Part shown: one piece after another, positions 33,313-44,879 of the stretch
Layout: each line of letters starts with the position of its first letter
How positions within the stretch are numbered: position 1 is the stretch's first letter
Source: Plantago elongata
Lineage: Eukaryota > Streptophyta > Magnoliopsida > Lamiales > Plantaginaceae
Reading direction: 5' to 3'
Assembly: GCA_036897095.1 (NCBI GenBank)
Contig: JAYMSP010000018.1
Span: forward strand, 1 to 64,000
DNA: 64,000 nt
Notes under the pieces: generated by a model
Database searches by the model: none
The model's input: only the letters and a program-made list of their open reading frames with translations
Told to the model about the DNA's origin: nothing
Translations under genes and position numbers: made by a program

Positions 33313-35905
33313 TCAGAAGTAGATGTCAGATTGCTTAGACTGTGCTTTGAGATCTTTCAACTTCTTCAAAATGTTTGAGAAATAATCCTGCAGGTACTTC
33401 TCCAGACTACTCACATCTTTTGCTTCCACTCCCAGAAGGTTATATGTTTCATTCATAGGGACAGAGAAGACGATATCACTGCTAAGAACCTACACATAAT
33501 ACCAGGTATATATATTACTAATGGGCCAAAACAAGACATACATACATTGCCTCAAGAATCACCAAGCATGTTCCAATACTGACCATTGCTGGATTTGTAT
33601 GTACGTAAGCATACATATCACTCAGCAAGTACCAGCTAAAACTGTGCAATGTTCCACGATCATAGTAAGCATGGCACACGTACCTCTGAAAATGCCAATC
33701 TATCAGCAACATCACTAGTCCACTCAAACAATCGAGTCAGCTGGCGTGTAAATCTTAACACAGATACAGGAACAGTTGTAACATTAGCATCTTGACCAGC
33801 AAGCCTTTCACACAATGTTATTACCTGAAACCAAGAATGACAAATACTATTGTAAGCACATTGGCATTTGATATACAACAAACTCATGAGGCAGCCTACG
33901 AATTCACAAGAAATGTATACAATAGCTTAGATACAGCAACTCAAATCATGCTAAGATGTTCCCAATAGCCTAAAGGGCCAATTCAGGAAGATAGTGAGCA
34001 TCCCCATAGAAAGACACACACACACACACAGCTTAAGAAAATAATGAAACAGCAGCACTTTGAATCAGAAATTAAGCAAGTACACAACAAAGATTCCGGG
34101 CCAAATAATTGCATTAGACAATAAATATGTCATTTCATACAGCTGGGAGGACAATGTGATTTACCTCTTGTGTCGTCCACGCACGAGGCCCAGCAAATGT
34201 GAGCAGTTTCCCATTTACATTCTCATTACGTAGAGCTATAAAGGTGAGTCGAGCAATATCCTGCAAGTTCACAGAACACAATTTGAATCTGAGTGATTTG
34301 TTTGTTGTAAGCAAAGAGGATTAAATTGTATACTAGTATAATGTTTGTTAACCTGGGTGTCCATATAGGCTATTCTTGTTGGAGCATCAGTTCCCCAAAC
34401 GGACTTCTCTTCCAATATGGGCACTGCATACTGTCCGATTAGTCCCTGGCAGAGAAGAACAATATCAGTAATTTAAAGAAATTGTGTAGCATTACTAGCA
34501 AGGCAATGGACAACGAAGTGCAGCTCAGTTGGTAAGACCTTCCCCTCCCACTAATATGTGGGGGTTCGAGTCATCTTTGCCGTTTGAAAAAAAACAAAAA
34601 CTAGCAGGGCAATGAACAAAAAATAAGTAGGCAAACTCTATAATAGAAAAATAAATATATAATTTCGGGATCACCTGCATGAAACCGCAAAGGCGAATGG
34701 TGATGTGGTTAATCCCAGAATCACGAAGAAATTTCTCAGTGCAGTACTTGATTTCCATAAGTGGGACTTCAGGGTGCTTGTCACAGTTATGAATGGAATA
34801 GAACACATATTTCTGGATTCCCATGGCCTTTGCACATTGTATAAGAGCAACTTTTCCTTCCCAATCTACCTAAAGTGGAGTTGCATTGCAAACTAAGTAA
34901 AGCAAGCAAGAAGCAATATGTTCTTAAGTGGAAAACGAATCAACTGAAAGCAGTTGAACAGTTTGGCGATAGCAAATCATGCACATGTTGTATGTATATC
35001 GAACTGTAGTAGCTAGCTAGTAGTATATATTAATTGGAAAACAAGCATCCATCATCCTCACAGTTCTGATAGGCTCCTCGGGGCGTCCTGTAGCACAGTC
35101 AATGATTGTATGAACACCAACTAATGTTGCTGGGATGGTCTCCGGTTTGCTCAAGTCAGCCTGTCGAAAACAATCCAACATCCGAATTCAAACTTATTTA
35201 GCAGCAAGCCATGAAGGAACAAATATATGTTAGTACTTAGTAGTGAGTTAATTACATTGACAACGGTGGCACCCCAATCACGGAGGAAATCAGCAGGAGC
35301 AGGCCTAGGCCTTACAAGGCACCGAACATCATAGCCCTCATCCAAGGCCCTCCTGACAATCTGTCTACCCAATGTGCCAGTAGCGCCGACAACAAGGACA
35401 CTGGTAGACCGAACGGGGGTACCGGGTGCCAAATTAACTGCCTGTGAATTGCTGCATTGGGGCTTTAGAAGACTAGGAGTTGTTGTGGGTGCGATAGTTT
35501 GCGGCCTAAGTCCTAATAATACAAACATATACATTTCATAGTTACATACACATATACATACATACAGAGTAGTAACTAGTAAGTACATTCTGACATAACA
35601 AATGTCATTTATAATACGTACCTTAACATAAACTATTGAAATAAAGTTAATCACTTCAGGAAGTAAGGCTATGTTGTATACGTCTAAACAGAAGTGAATT
35701 GTAGTATAGAAAACAACTAAGCAGAACTGAACGAATATGAACTGAAATTAATGACTTTTCAGATGAAAAAAAAGTAGAGAAGTAGCTTGCCTTTAGTAAT
35801 GGAGGAAGTAGTAAGATTAGATGAGAGAGAAGCTAAAGATGATGATCGTTGGTGGTGACGATGATGAAGTAGCAATGTACTAGTGGTGGCTGCTGCTGCT
35901 GCCAT
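33313..35905 (-). CDS. HCF244: HCF244, chloroplast atypical short-chain dehydrogenase for psbA translation / PSII assembly (8 exons)
   Basis: The joined exons encode 390 aa (Arabidopsis HCF244 about 395). HCF244 acts at the thylakoid, promoting psbA mRNA translation and early photosystem II assembly. Residues 1-60 are Ser/Thr/His-rich ([20 protein letters not shown]), as expected for a chloroplast transit peptide. The NAD(P)-binding motif [20 protein letters not shown] follows at about residue 75. Later conserved parts are [39 protein letters not shown] and the C-terminal end [11 protein letters not shown]. Exons: 35791-35905, 35256-35512, 35062-35160, 34675-34869, 34353-34445, 34165-34260, 33684-33824, 33313-33489. 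Intron 1 has a GC donor (AAAG|GCAAGC); no usable GT lies nearby and the frame requires this junction. A SINE copy sits in the 34446-34674 intron. Confidence 0.96.
34014..34030. repeat. (AC)n microsatellite
   Basis: A short perfect AC run in an intron of HCF244. Confidence 0.8.
34494..34619 (+). repeat. tRNA-derived short SINE, copy B, with target-site duplications
   Basis: The body (34514-34599, 86 bp) carries A-box GCTCAGTTGG and B-box GGGTTCGAGTC and ends CCGTTTGAAAAAAAACAAAA. It is flanked by 20-bp direct repeats, 34494-34513 and 34600-34619, reading ACTAGCARGGCAATGRACAA, with two differences. That is the signature of LINE-driven retroposition. It lies in an intron of HCF244, antisense to that gene. 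The body consists of little more than a degenerate tRNA plus an A tail. Confidence 0.85.
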
Positions 35906-37050
35906 TACCAGGCTAGTTAATAAAGGTACTGTCGCTGCAACTCCTCCAAATTCAATTCAATTCAATTCAATCTCTCTGCTTTTTTAACTCAATAATCCTA
36001 CTATTCTTTTGTTGTTTAGAACTGACAGAGAATCAACGATGAAGAAGAAGAGTTTTATTATTTAAAATTTTCAATTTTAGGAATTAGTGGTAGATAGAAA
36101 GAAGAAAGGGAACCATAGATGTGAAATATGCCACGTTTGCAGCTTCTTCCTCAGTAGGATTGGATAACATTCCAATACAGGTCCCACACTCCCAAATCCC
36201 AATCCACCTCTCACTCTCTCAAGCTGACTTTTTATTGAAGTAGAACATGGACCTGAAACGGAACCGATACCATTCCGGTCCAGACCGAACCGAACCGGAC
36301 TATATATTTCTACTCCTGATTTTGATCTTGATAGTTTAGTAAGTTGCATTCCTGAATCCTGATAGACAAACTAATTCGGTCCAGCTTGCGAATTAGTATT
36401 AGTTCGCCTTCTAATTCTCTTCAAATTTCTAATTAAGAAAACTGCAGTGAGTTGATTCTTTCTTCTTGTGAATGCAATACATAGAGAAGCTGCAAATTTG
36501 TACAGAAATGAAATAAACACCAGCAAGTGGAGTGGAGTGGAGTGGACTAGTATCCATGAGTCATGAATATGAATGTACTCTCAGGTCTCAGCTCTAAACT
36601 CAAAGGGAATTAAGTGAACAGCTTCTTGCCTAATACTATCTCTATGATCTGTATTTACTCAACTTAGTGCGCAAAAGAGCAAACTACGATCTATTTATCT
36701 ATCTATCCATATACAAAAACAAAATTGCTGCTTATTTTAATCTTGGATCGCCATGTAATAAATCAACTCAACTCATGATCATGACCATCAATCTGCTGCT
36801 CCTTCTGCTGTTGAGACGTGATGCTTGAATCTTGATGACTCGGGAGCGTGCTTTTCTCTGGCTGGATTGGATATATAAACTTGCTAGCTAGCTACAAGAG
36901 CGAGCACAACTTTTTCTGTTAACTTACGTCCAACTGCATCTCGTACTGCTGCTGCTTCTGTTACGTACTGACATTGTTGATGGACAAATCTTGCTAGCTC
37001 TCATTTTGTTACCAGAAGATCAAGACAGTACTTGATCAGGCTACCCTGAC
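35906..37050. other. Spacer between HCF244 and the O-fucosyltransferase-like gene
   Basis: It holds the HCF244 promoter and leader (about 35906-36300) and the 3' flank of the O-fucosyltransferase gene. A dispersed-repeat-like word CCGGTCCAGACCGAACCGAA occurs near 36275. A 91-codon minus ORF at 36077 has no recognisable product. Confidence 0.4.
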
Positions 37051-37055
37051 AATCA

Positions 37056-39940
37056 TCAATATATTGCTGCTGCGTGTGCATCACTTCTCTCAACTGCTGA
37101 ATCCATTGTTCTAATTTCCTCCTCAGCTGGAGGAGGCGAATATTCACATATGCAGGACAATGGATATTCGTGGAACCCCAAGCCTCCTGATCCTGGAACT
37201 AATTCATTAGCTGGCTCTCCCATGAACCCAACTTGGTACTTTCTCACTTGTAACTCAAAAGTTTGCCATGTCATATTTCCCCGTTCCAGGAATAATTGAC
37301 AAAGCTTCTTAATATTTGGACGAATTGTTGGTTTGTGCCCAAAGTATCTCCTGCACCAGTACTAAACATTTAATGTTGAACTAAAATACAACCAACAGGA
37401 ATTAATAGTTAGTTTAGCATGAACCAACCTTCTTCCAGTGAGTATTTTGGCCATGTTTCCATTGTTATTGGTCACAAAAACATCACTTTCATCACAAACA
37501 ATAAAATCTAAAGCAGCCATGCGAGTCGAATATCGAGAAAATTCAGCTAGCTCCTCATTTGTCGCAATACTCTCTTTCGTGTGGATGTTCGGGAAAAGCG
37601 CTCTAAGAGGCGCCAACATATCTTCACCACCATATATTTCACCTGATGCCACATATATGTGCACATCATTTCCGAAACCCAATGCCCTCAACATAAGCCC
37701 AGCTTCCTCTGGACTTAGAGGGCATTTTCCGTTCCTTCGTTCTTTTTCAGGACTTTTTGTCTGCAATTTTTTATACATGTCATGATCTATGTGTTAACCA
37801 CACTAAACTTACATTATGCACGGTATACAAAGCTTCAAACTCACATGTAGATTTTTCCACCTCTTTCGTATGGCACCTAGTTCCAGAATTTCCTTTTTGC
37901 CTCCACCATAGTAGCATCCAGAAAATGCTAGCATGTCAGGTTCAAATCTGTCACATTGAAATAAACAAATAAGAACAGAATGGTCTAACTATAAGAAAAT
38001 ATGATCACTTTAATCAACTCACAGACAGTAAGAAATTTAAGACATGAGCAATACCTTAGATGCAATGCGACGAAATGATTGCTTTTCATTCTCATTCTTT
38101 CAACCAGCCTGAGGCCCATCTGACGAATAGGATCTGTAAACCTGAGGGCATGGTAGTTAACTCTGCATCTGAGTTTTTGTAGATCTGTATCAAGTTGATT
38201 CGACAGCCGGTAGTCAAACTTGGTAAGCTGGACGGCCTGCAGCTAATGGCAGACAAAGCTAATTAATTAAGTGACCTCAGATCATTCGAGGCACAAAACA
38301 AATTTCCTTCAGTAAGTATCCTGATTCCTGCCTGCTTAAATCATTTATGAACCATTTTTAGTACGGATAGTGATATATTGTATGACAGTTGAATCAGCTG
38401 CTATTCATGTACTATGTTACTAATTATAACTAGTGACAAACCATAAGTAGCTAGTTTGGATTAGCTTAGCTTGTAGTTTGGGGAATGTATAGTACTTTTA
38501 CTTACACGCTTGCTGGTAAAGAAGGGCGAGATAAGAGTGTTGTAGCATTCTTGGTTGCATTTCCTGGGAACACGTGCAGTTACAACTTTCCCAGCCGCCT
38601 CTTGGGGAAGATGGTGTATAATTCTGACATCCTTCATCAGATTCATGATAAACCATTTGACATCAAAGATCTCAGAGAAGTTGCTGCGTTCACACGAGTA
38701 TCCACATTGTGTCAGTTAATTGACTAATAACAAGTGCAGGTACATGAACAGGGTCGATGGAAATGAATGATCAAATTGAAAGTCAGGGAAGACGGTACAA
38801 GTAGATACCTTGTATCATTCCAGAAAGAATTTTGGTCGAGTGTAGGAACAACCAGAGTGGCATTCAAGATGTGAGCTGCAACAACTGCATCAATTATCTG
38901 CAGTGATCATATTATGTACATATCATGAATAAATTGGCAAGGGAATCAATTAACTTGGCATATATATCCTCCATAGTACATACATAAAGACTAGACTACT
39001 AGAATAGTGTATGTAACGTGACATATATAGGCTGTTGTACTATAGTCTATAACATTCGAATTACCATCGTTGCAATATCAATTAACTGCACGTACGCACC
39101 ATGATGGAATTCAGTTTAAATCTATAAAATTGTAAGTATTGAAAATGACTAGGCAGGCAGAGTCTCTGAGTACTCACCCCAGTTCTTTGTTGATTTAAGC
39201 CTCCACTAGTTGCAATGAGCAAATACCTATTAGGTCTTGTATTCATATCTGCAGCTGGAGAAACAAAACATACCGTATATATCAATGCAACTCGTTCACG
39301 CATAAGTATATTTAGGTACATGATAGATGATCAAGTACTCAGATTTATAGCAATGTAAGTAGGTAGGAGGTAGGATAAAGAGATGCATATATATATATAT
39401 GGCAAGGTACATTACAATTTTACATACATAAAAAGTTTGGGGTGGCATTACTGCAACCATAAAAGAAATTGGACCGGTTTGGATGATTCCACAAGTAGTC
39501 GCCGCCGCCTACTCCGGTCATCATCTACAAAACAACAGTAAATTGAAACTAAAATACATAGTAATGCATATAGTTTCCAATGGATAAAATTGAAAAAAGT
39601 ATGTATATACCTGAAAATTAGAGGGGGTGGTTTTGGTGATAGTGTGGGAATTGGAGGTGAAGTGGTTGAGTAGAGATGGAGACAAGAAGGAGATAAATGC
39701 AAGGAAAACGAGTAAGGAGGCAGAGAGAGCTGACACAAGAGGGAAAACCAGTATCTTGTAACGTCGGCTACGACGAAAAATAAGACCACCCTCCAAAATG
39801 TGGAGTTTTCTTGATGATCCATAAAACAAGTGATGATGAGGGTGTTGATGTTTCTTCTTCTTCTTTGTCAATGTGATGATACTCATGATGCAGGCGGCTT
39901 CTTCGGCACTACTAGCAGTACTATTGTTGTTGATGGCCAT
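37056..39940 (-). CDS. O-fucosyltransferase family protein (GT106-like), type II membrane protein, 9 exons
   Basis: The joined exons give 552 aa. The N-terminus is cytosolic and basic (LTKKKKKHQHPHHH), followed by a membrane anchor at about residues 63-92 (FPLVSALSASLLVFLAFISF), so a Golgi type II protein is expected. The catalytic region has the family's hallmark RYLLIATSGGLNQQRTG, IIDAVVAAHILNATLVVPTL, DTSNFSEIFDVKWFI, a FVALHLRFEPDMLAFSGC stretch and the late block YVASGEIYGGEDMLAPLRAL. Plant relatives transfer sugars in cell-wall or protein glycosylation; the acceptor here is unknown. Exons: 39611-39940, 39452-39524, 39178-39254, 38809-38897, 38506-38683, 38055-38236, 37845-37947, 37429-37760, 37056-37350. 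All introns are GT-AG. The start was chosen as the first ATG that includes the anchor. Confidence 0.93.
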
Positions 39941-39999
39941 GGATAATGCAGGTCTGTTGTAGTTATATACACAAGAACCAGATGATGATGAATATCAGA

Positions 40000-41670
40000 A
40001 TAACACAAGAAGAAGAAGGAGAAGAACAAATCAAAGAATTGGATGGTTTGATGTTGAACAACTACATGTCTACCACCACTACTACTAGTAGTAATGCAGG
40101 CCAAATTAGTCGTCCTACTGATATAATAGTGATTTATCATTTGGTAGAAAGAAGAAGAAGAGGAGGAGGAAGAGTATGTATTAGATATTTAGATTAGATG
40201 ATGATCTGATGATAATGTTGTTATGATTTACCAGTTTGCAAGCAATATCACAACATGAGCGCAACGACTTTTATAACATTTAATCTAATCTAATATTTAC
40301 TTAGAAGATGGATCAATCGATCAACTTGTAGTGTGTATATTATGTACTTAATACAACAAAAAAAAAATATATGTATACACTAACAGACAGACTCACACAT
40401 GATCACACAAATTAAATCATGTGTCAATAAATTCATTTAACATGGTTTTGGTTTGGATACCTAATTAGTCAACTAGTAATATTTCTTCATATAACTTTTT
40501 AGGTTTGCTCTACCTTTATCAACTTCGAGCATAAAATGAATTTTACTAGCTAAAATAATGTAGAACAAAGTTAAATATAAGTAAAATGTGCCTCACTAAT
40601 ATTCATGACATAATTTTATAGTTATTTTATTAGTATTAATTTATATTTATTGTAACACTAACATCCCAAAAGTTGCAATGGAGTTTGAAGAAATTGAAAA
40701 CATTCTCTATACGTACCAACAAGCACTCTTTTTTTTTATCTGGAGTATATTATAAAAAACTATATCGCCTTCGTCTTTCAAAAATTATTATGCTATCATT
40801 TGATTTTTTCTAATTTTAATCATAAATTATTTTAATCTGCAAGTGAGAAATAATCGATTAACATATATAATGAGAGTTCAAGATCCTACTAATGATTGTT
40901 AGTATAAATGGTAAGATAATTAAATTCACTCAATTATAATTAGAAAACAGAATTAGCCCTTAAGAGAATGTCTAATAGTGTCCACTAGATTAGTTCACAT
41001 CTCATAAATGAGTGATAAATTAAAAATAAAGTTCAGGAGTAGTTGGAACCAATTAACATCGTTTTGACCGAGAAAGTAGTTAATTAGTTTAGCATCAATT
41101 CATGCTATAAAACTTAATTAATTTTAATAATTATTTATAGCAGTATACTATTGCTTGGGATCAAGTCAAAGGATCTATACCTATCTTCAGTTATCTGGTT
41201 CCTGAGGGATCGGATCGGACAGCATTCCACATTATTAAAGCTTTAATTCTTTTCTTTAGAGAAGTTACACAAAGTTTCTGGATATAAGGTTTCTATATAT
41301 ACCTAATACTTTCAAAAAAATATTTATTTTATCAGTCAAAACAAATATATTCTAAAAAAACTATATTTTTCTATATATAAAAAGCATCGATATTATACTA
41401 TAACTTAAACATTTTCTATAATAACTTCAATTTAAAAATATAGTTTGTCTTTAAATAATTATTCAAAAATCTATTTTTACTTGGCGTAGCTTGTTTCATG
41501 GGTCATGACTCATGAGTGGGAAAGTAATTGTAATGTTATATTTCATGTTCATTAATAAAAAAATGACTCATGAGTGGGAACTTAGTTTCCTCCCGTGTAT
41601 GCGACCTTGAATATGTTGCAGTTGTTACGGTGGTTTTTTTGATTTAATTACCCATTTACCCTATTAAACT
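40000..41670. other. 5' flank of the O-fucosyltransferase-like gene and AT-rich intergenic DNA
   Basis: AT-rich, no gene recognised. The AAGAAGAAGAAGGAGAAG and GAAGAAGAAGAGGAGG tracts at 40005-40170 are TTC/CTT-rich on the transcribed strand, as in plant leaders. Confidence 0.4.
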
Positions 41671-41671
41671 A

Positions 41672-41837
41672 TATTCTCTTAAACTGAAATTTACTGAACT
41701 GAACTGAATTAAACTGAAGTAAAATATAAATTATATAGCTAAGTAGAATTGAACTGAAGTGATTTGCTACGGTATAAACTATCACTCCAGTTCAGTTCCG
41801 ATCCATTCAGTTCATTAAATTTAAATTGAAGAGAATA
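41672..41837. mobile_element. Small inverted-repeat element with GAACTGAACTGAATT ends (MITE-like)
   Basis: The left end TATTCTCTTAAACTGAAATT pairs with the reverse complement of the right end, TATTCTCTTCAATTTAAATT, and both continue into ...TGAACTGAA. About 166 bp, no ORF. Related words occur at 13780-13880, 41950-42040 and 45660-45800. Superfamily not assigned. Confidence 0.55.
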
Positions 41838-41839
41838 GA

Positions 41840-42800
41840 GCCTTGATCACATAAGCTTTTCAAATGAATCAAATGGTATGCCTCTAGGGATGCTTGCGGA
41901 GATGTTGAACATATATCTGTATATAGAGTTCTACAGGAGACAATTAAGACTATGTTATCTTAAACTGAATTGAATTGATGAAGTTTAGTATAAAATATAA
42001 TTAAACAGAGCTGAGTTTTAAGTTGAATTAGAGAAACGAGCTTAACTCTTTGAATCCATCGAAATAACTGATAGAATACCATCTCATCTTAAAATCTCGA
42101 ACTTTTAGAGAGTTGTGTGGTTAATCATATATATTAATACTCTAATACTCCCCCGACTCATGATCAATTTCAACCTCTTTATGGAGTGCATTCGAGTGGA
42201 AATTTAATATAAAACGAAGATTGTCTCCGTGACAATTCAAACCTAGGTGGAGCGTGAACCAGAGATTATACCATTATAGAATTTCACTATATCTAAAGAT
42301 CGAACTTGTAGAGTTGTGAAATTTGATTATATATATTAATACACCAACAAATAACTTCCATAGATATATCTCACGTACTGTGTAATCTGGTATAGTTAAT
42401 CTACTGTACGTATCTTTCAAACATAATTAGCATTCTCTTAAAAGATACGCCTTTCTTATCTTGCATAGTTGCATAAACTTGCATATCAATCAAACTCTGT
42501 ATTCTCAAAAAATCATTAATATTCTCAATCGCAAGCAGTAATAAAAATGATCGATCTCATCAAGTTTAGCCAGCCTAGCGTACACAAAATGAACTCCAAC
42601 TCTTCAACACAAACTAGCTAATACAGTGCCTGCCAATTATCAGATTTTCCCGAAGCACTCTAGGTCATACTAAACAACAGTAACAACTATATATGTATAC
42701 ATGTATATTACATATTCAAATCAAATAAGTGATCGACTAAGAAAACATCGATGATCATCATATTGATATCACTAAACAAGTGTGGAATGGAATGGAATGT
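41840..42800. other. Intergenic DNA, 3' flank of the kinase gene
   Basis: AT-rich. A second decayed copy of the TTAAACTGAATTGAATT element is near 41950-42040. No gene seen. Confidence 0.4.
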
Positions 42801-42806
42801 ATTATA

Positions 42807-43352
42807 TTATGTGCGCGGTGGCTGCAGAGGATAGGCTCGTTGATCTTGCTGCCTTGGGTGTAGTGGAGAACGATGTTGTTGTTGTTGGGCACGATGTCGA
42901 TCATGATAGCTGCTGGTGTTGGAATTGTGTACTCTTCTATGCGGTCTGTCATTACCCGAATCAAGGACCCTTTCCAGTGTCTCGACTATCTCTTGCATTG
43001 ATGGCCTGTTCTTTGGTTCATTTTCAAGACAATTGAGAGCAAGTTGAGCTATTTGTAAGGCTGATTTTGATGGATATTTTCCTTCCAGGTGCGAATCCAT
43101 GACCCCCTTTAACTTTCTCCTATCATGCAACTGGGGCTTCATCCACTCAACAAGATTATGCTGTCCAGATGGACGATTTGTATCCAGTGCTCGTAACCCC
43201 GTCAGCATTTCTACTAATACCACACCGAACCCATACACGTCACTTTTTACATACAGGTGCCCTGTTAATCAATTTGGCATGAGATGTGAGCTAGGTGGAT
43301 GAAGCAGCACAAATTAACAAATCAGCAGGCTATCTTTGCTTGCATAAGCATA

Positions 43353-43405
<53 letters not shown>

Positions 43406-44878
43406 ATACCTGTGGCTACATACTCAGGGGCAGCATAACCGTAAGTCCCCATAACCTGTGTCGTCACGTGGGATCTACTGGCTGTTGGACCCATTTTTGC
43501 CAGGCCAAAGTCAGATATCTTGGCATGATAAGACTGCAGGGTTTGAAGAAACACTCGAAGTAAGATTAATAGTAATAATAAGCTATGTTTTGTGTGCTTG
43601 TATGTCTTATATAAGTAATTAATTACCGCGTCAAGTAGTATATTTGAAGCTTTAAAGTCTCTGTAGATGACTTTTTTATCTGAAGCATGCAAGAATGCCA
43701 GACCTTGAGCAGCACCAATTAAAATCTTAAGCCTGATCTCCCATCCAAGTGGTTGAACAGCAGAGCCCCCTGCAGGCAGAACAATAAGTCCAAGTTATTA
43801 GTAAGTAATTTGTGCGTGCACGCATATTATTAGTAAGTACTGTGTATGTGAGGGTGAATTACTGTACTTCCAAATAGATGGTTCTCCAAGCTTCCTTTTT
43901 GCATGAATTCATAGACAAGTAATAGCTCCTTATCCTCCAAACAGTAGCCCAGTAGCTTAACGAGATTAGGATGCGAAAGCCTTCCAAGGAAATTAACTTC
44001 AGACTGCCATTCTTGAAGGCCTTGCATACTTCCTGAGTTGAGCTTCTTCACGGCGATAACTGTTGTTCCATTTTTTGGAGTAGATTTATTATTGTCATTA
44101 TCGATCACCATCCAGCCCTTGTATACCTTGCCAAATCCACCTTCTCCGAGCACGGTATCGCTTCTGAAATTTCTAGTAGCAGTCTTGAGCTCGTTAAAGG
44201 TAAAAATCCTGAGATTGGGGTTGGGCAGCATTTCGCCCCCTGGAGGTAACAAGTCATCGCTGCTGCTGGTTCCACTTAGTGCTGAGAATCTGCTGTTCCC
44301 AGAAACCGTGTCATTTGATGACGACGATGTTGCATTGCTTTTGGTAGTAGTAGTACTAGTCGATATCGTCGCTGCAGAGACGTAATCATAACAATACACC
44401 GAATTAAAGCTAGCTCAAATGAAGCAACAATCAGACTAAGTGTCCATTAGAACTGGTTGTACAATACTCAGAGGCGGACCCAGGGGAAGGTGCTTACGAC
44501 CACTAAATTTTGAATTTTTTTTTTGAAAATTTAGGACTTCGCCCCACCTTTGATAAAACCTCATATACTAAAATTTTGCCACTTCAAATCATGGGTCCGC
44601 CCCTTATAAAACTTTGATCAATTCTAATAGATCTATCAAAGTTGATATGATGATAATCTGCTGAGAAGTTACAGCAGGGTAGGTAACTAATTACTGGATT
44701 GACTATACCAGAAACAAGACCGATCGATCGATCATCGATGTTGAAATCGAAAGTGAAATTTGAATGATGAATGAACCAGGCAAGCAGCAATATCAGATGG
44801 ATGGTTTAGTTTACCTGAATTAGTGAGTTGGGCAGATGGATTAAGAGGAGCAGATGAAGAACTCCAGCAAACTCCCAT
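42807..44878 (-). CDS. PIX13: PIX13-like receptor-like cytoplasmic kinase (RLCK VII), 5 exons
   Basis: The joined exons encode 429 aa. The N-terminus MGVCWSSSS fits N-myristoylation at Gly2 and palmitoylation at Cys4, so the protein should sit on the inner face of the plasma membrane. A Ser/Thr-rich linker leads to the family signature [20 protein letters not shown]. Kinase marks are the Gly loop [19 protein letters not shown] (catalytic Lys), [13 protein letters not shown] (an RD kinase), DFGLAK and [14 protein letters not shown]. The C-terminal tail is rich in Gln, His, Arg and Pro ([16 protein letters not shown]), an uncommon ending. These kinases relay signals from receptor kinases. Exons: 44815-44878, 43868-44371, 43627-43769, 43410-43533, 42807-43261, all GT-AG. 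The last intron begins with a long TAG microsatellite. Confidence 0.94.
43353..43405. repeat. (ACT/TAG)n microsatellite, about 17 units
   Basis: A 53-bp perfect ACT run lies on the plus strand. In the transcribed (minus) orientation it starts five bases after the 5' splice site of the last kinase intron, which reads ACAG|GTATG then (TAG)n. Confidence 0.95.
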
Positions 44879-44879
44879 G

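Noticed and set aside
34514-34599. tRNA gene in an HCF244 intron
   Set aside because: Degenerate stems, A-rich tail and 20-bp flanking duplications show a retroposed copy, not a tRNA gene.
36077-36349. 91-codon minus ORF upstream of HCF244
   Set aside because: It is in the HCF244 5' flank and is built from a CCGGTCC-type dispersed word; no family likeness.
39448-39822. 124-codon minus ORF over the O-fucosyltransferase first exon
   Set aside because: Alternate frame of the Ser/Pro-rich exon 1; the true frame gives the membrane anchor and joins to the catalytic exons.
43830-44399. Separate short kinase gene
   Set aside because: It is exon 2 of the five-exon kinase gene; frame and splice sites join it to the flanking exons.
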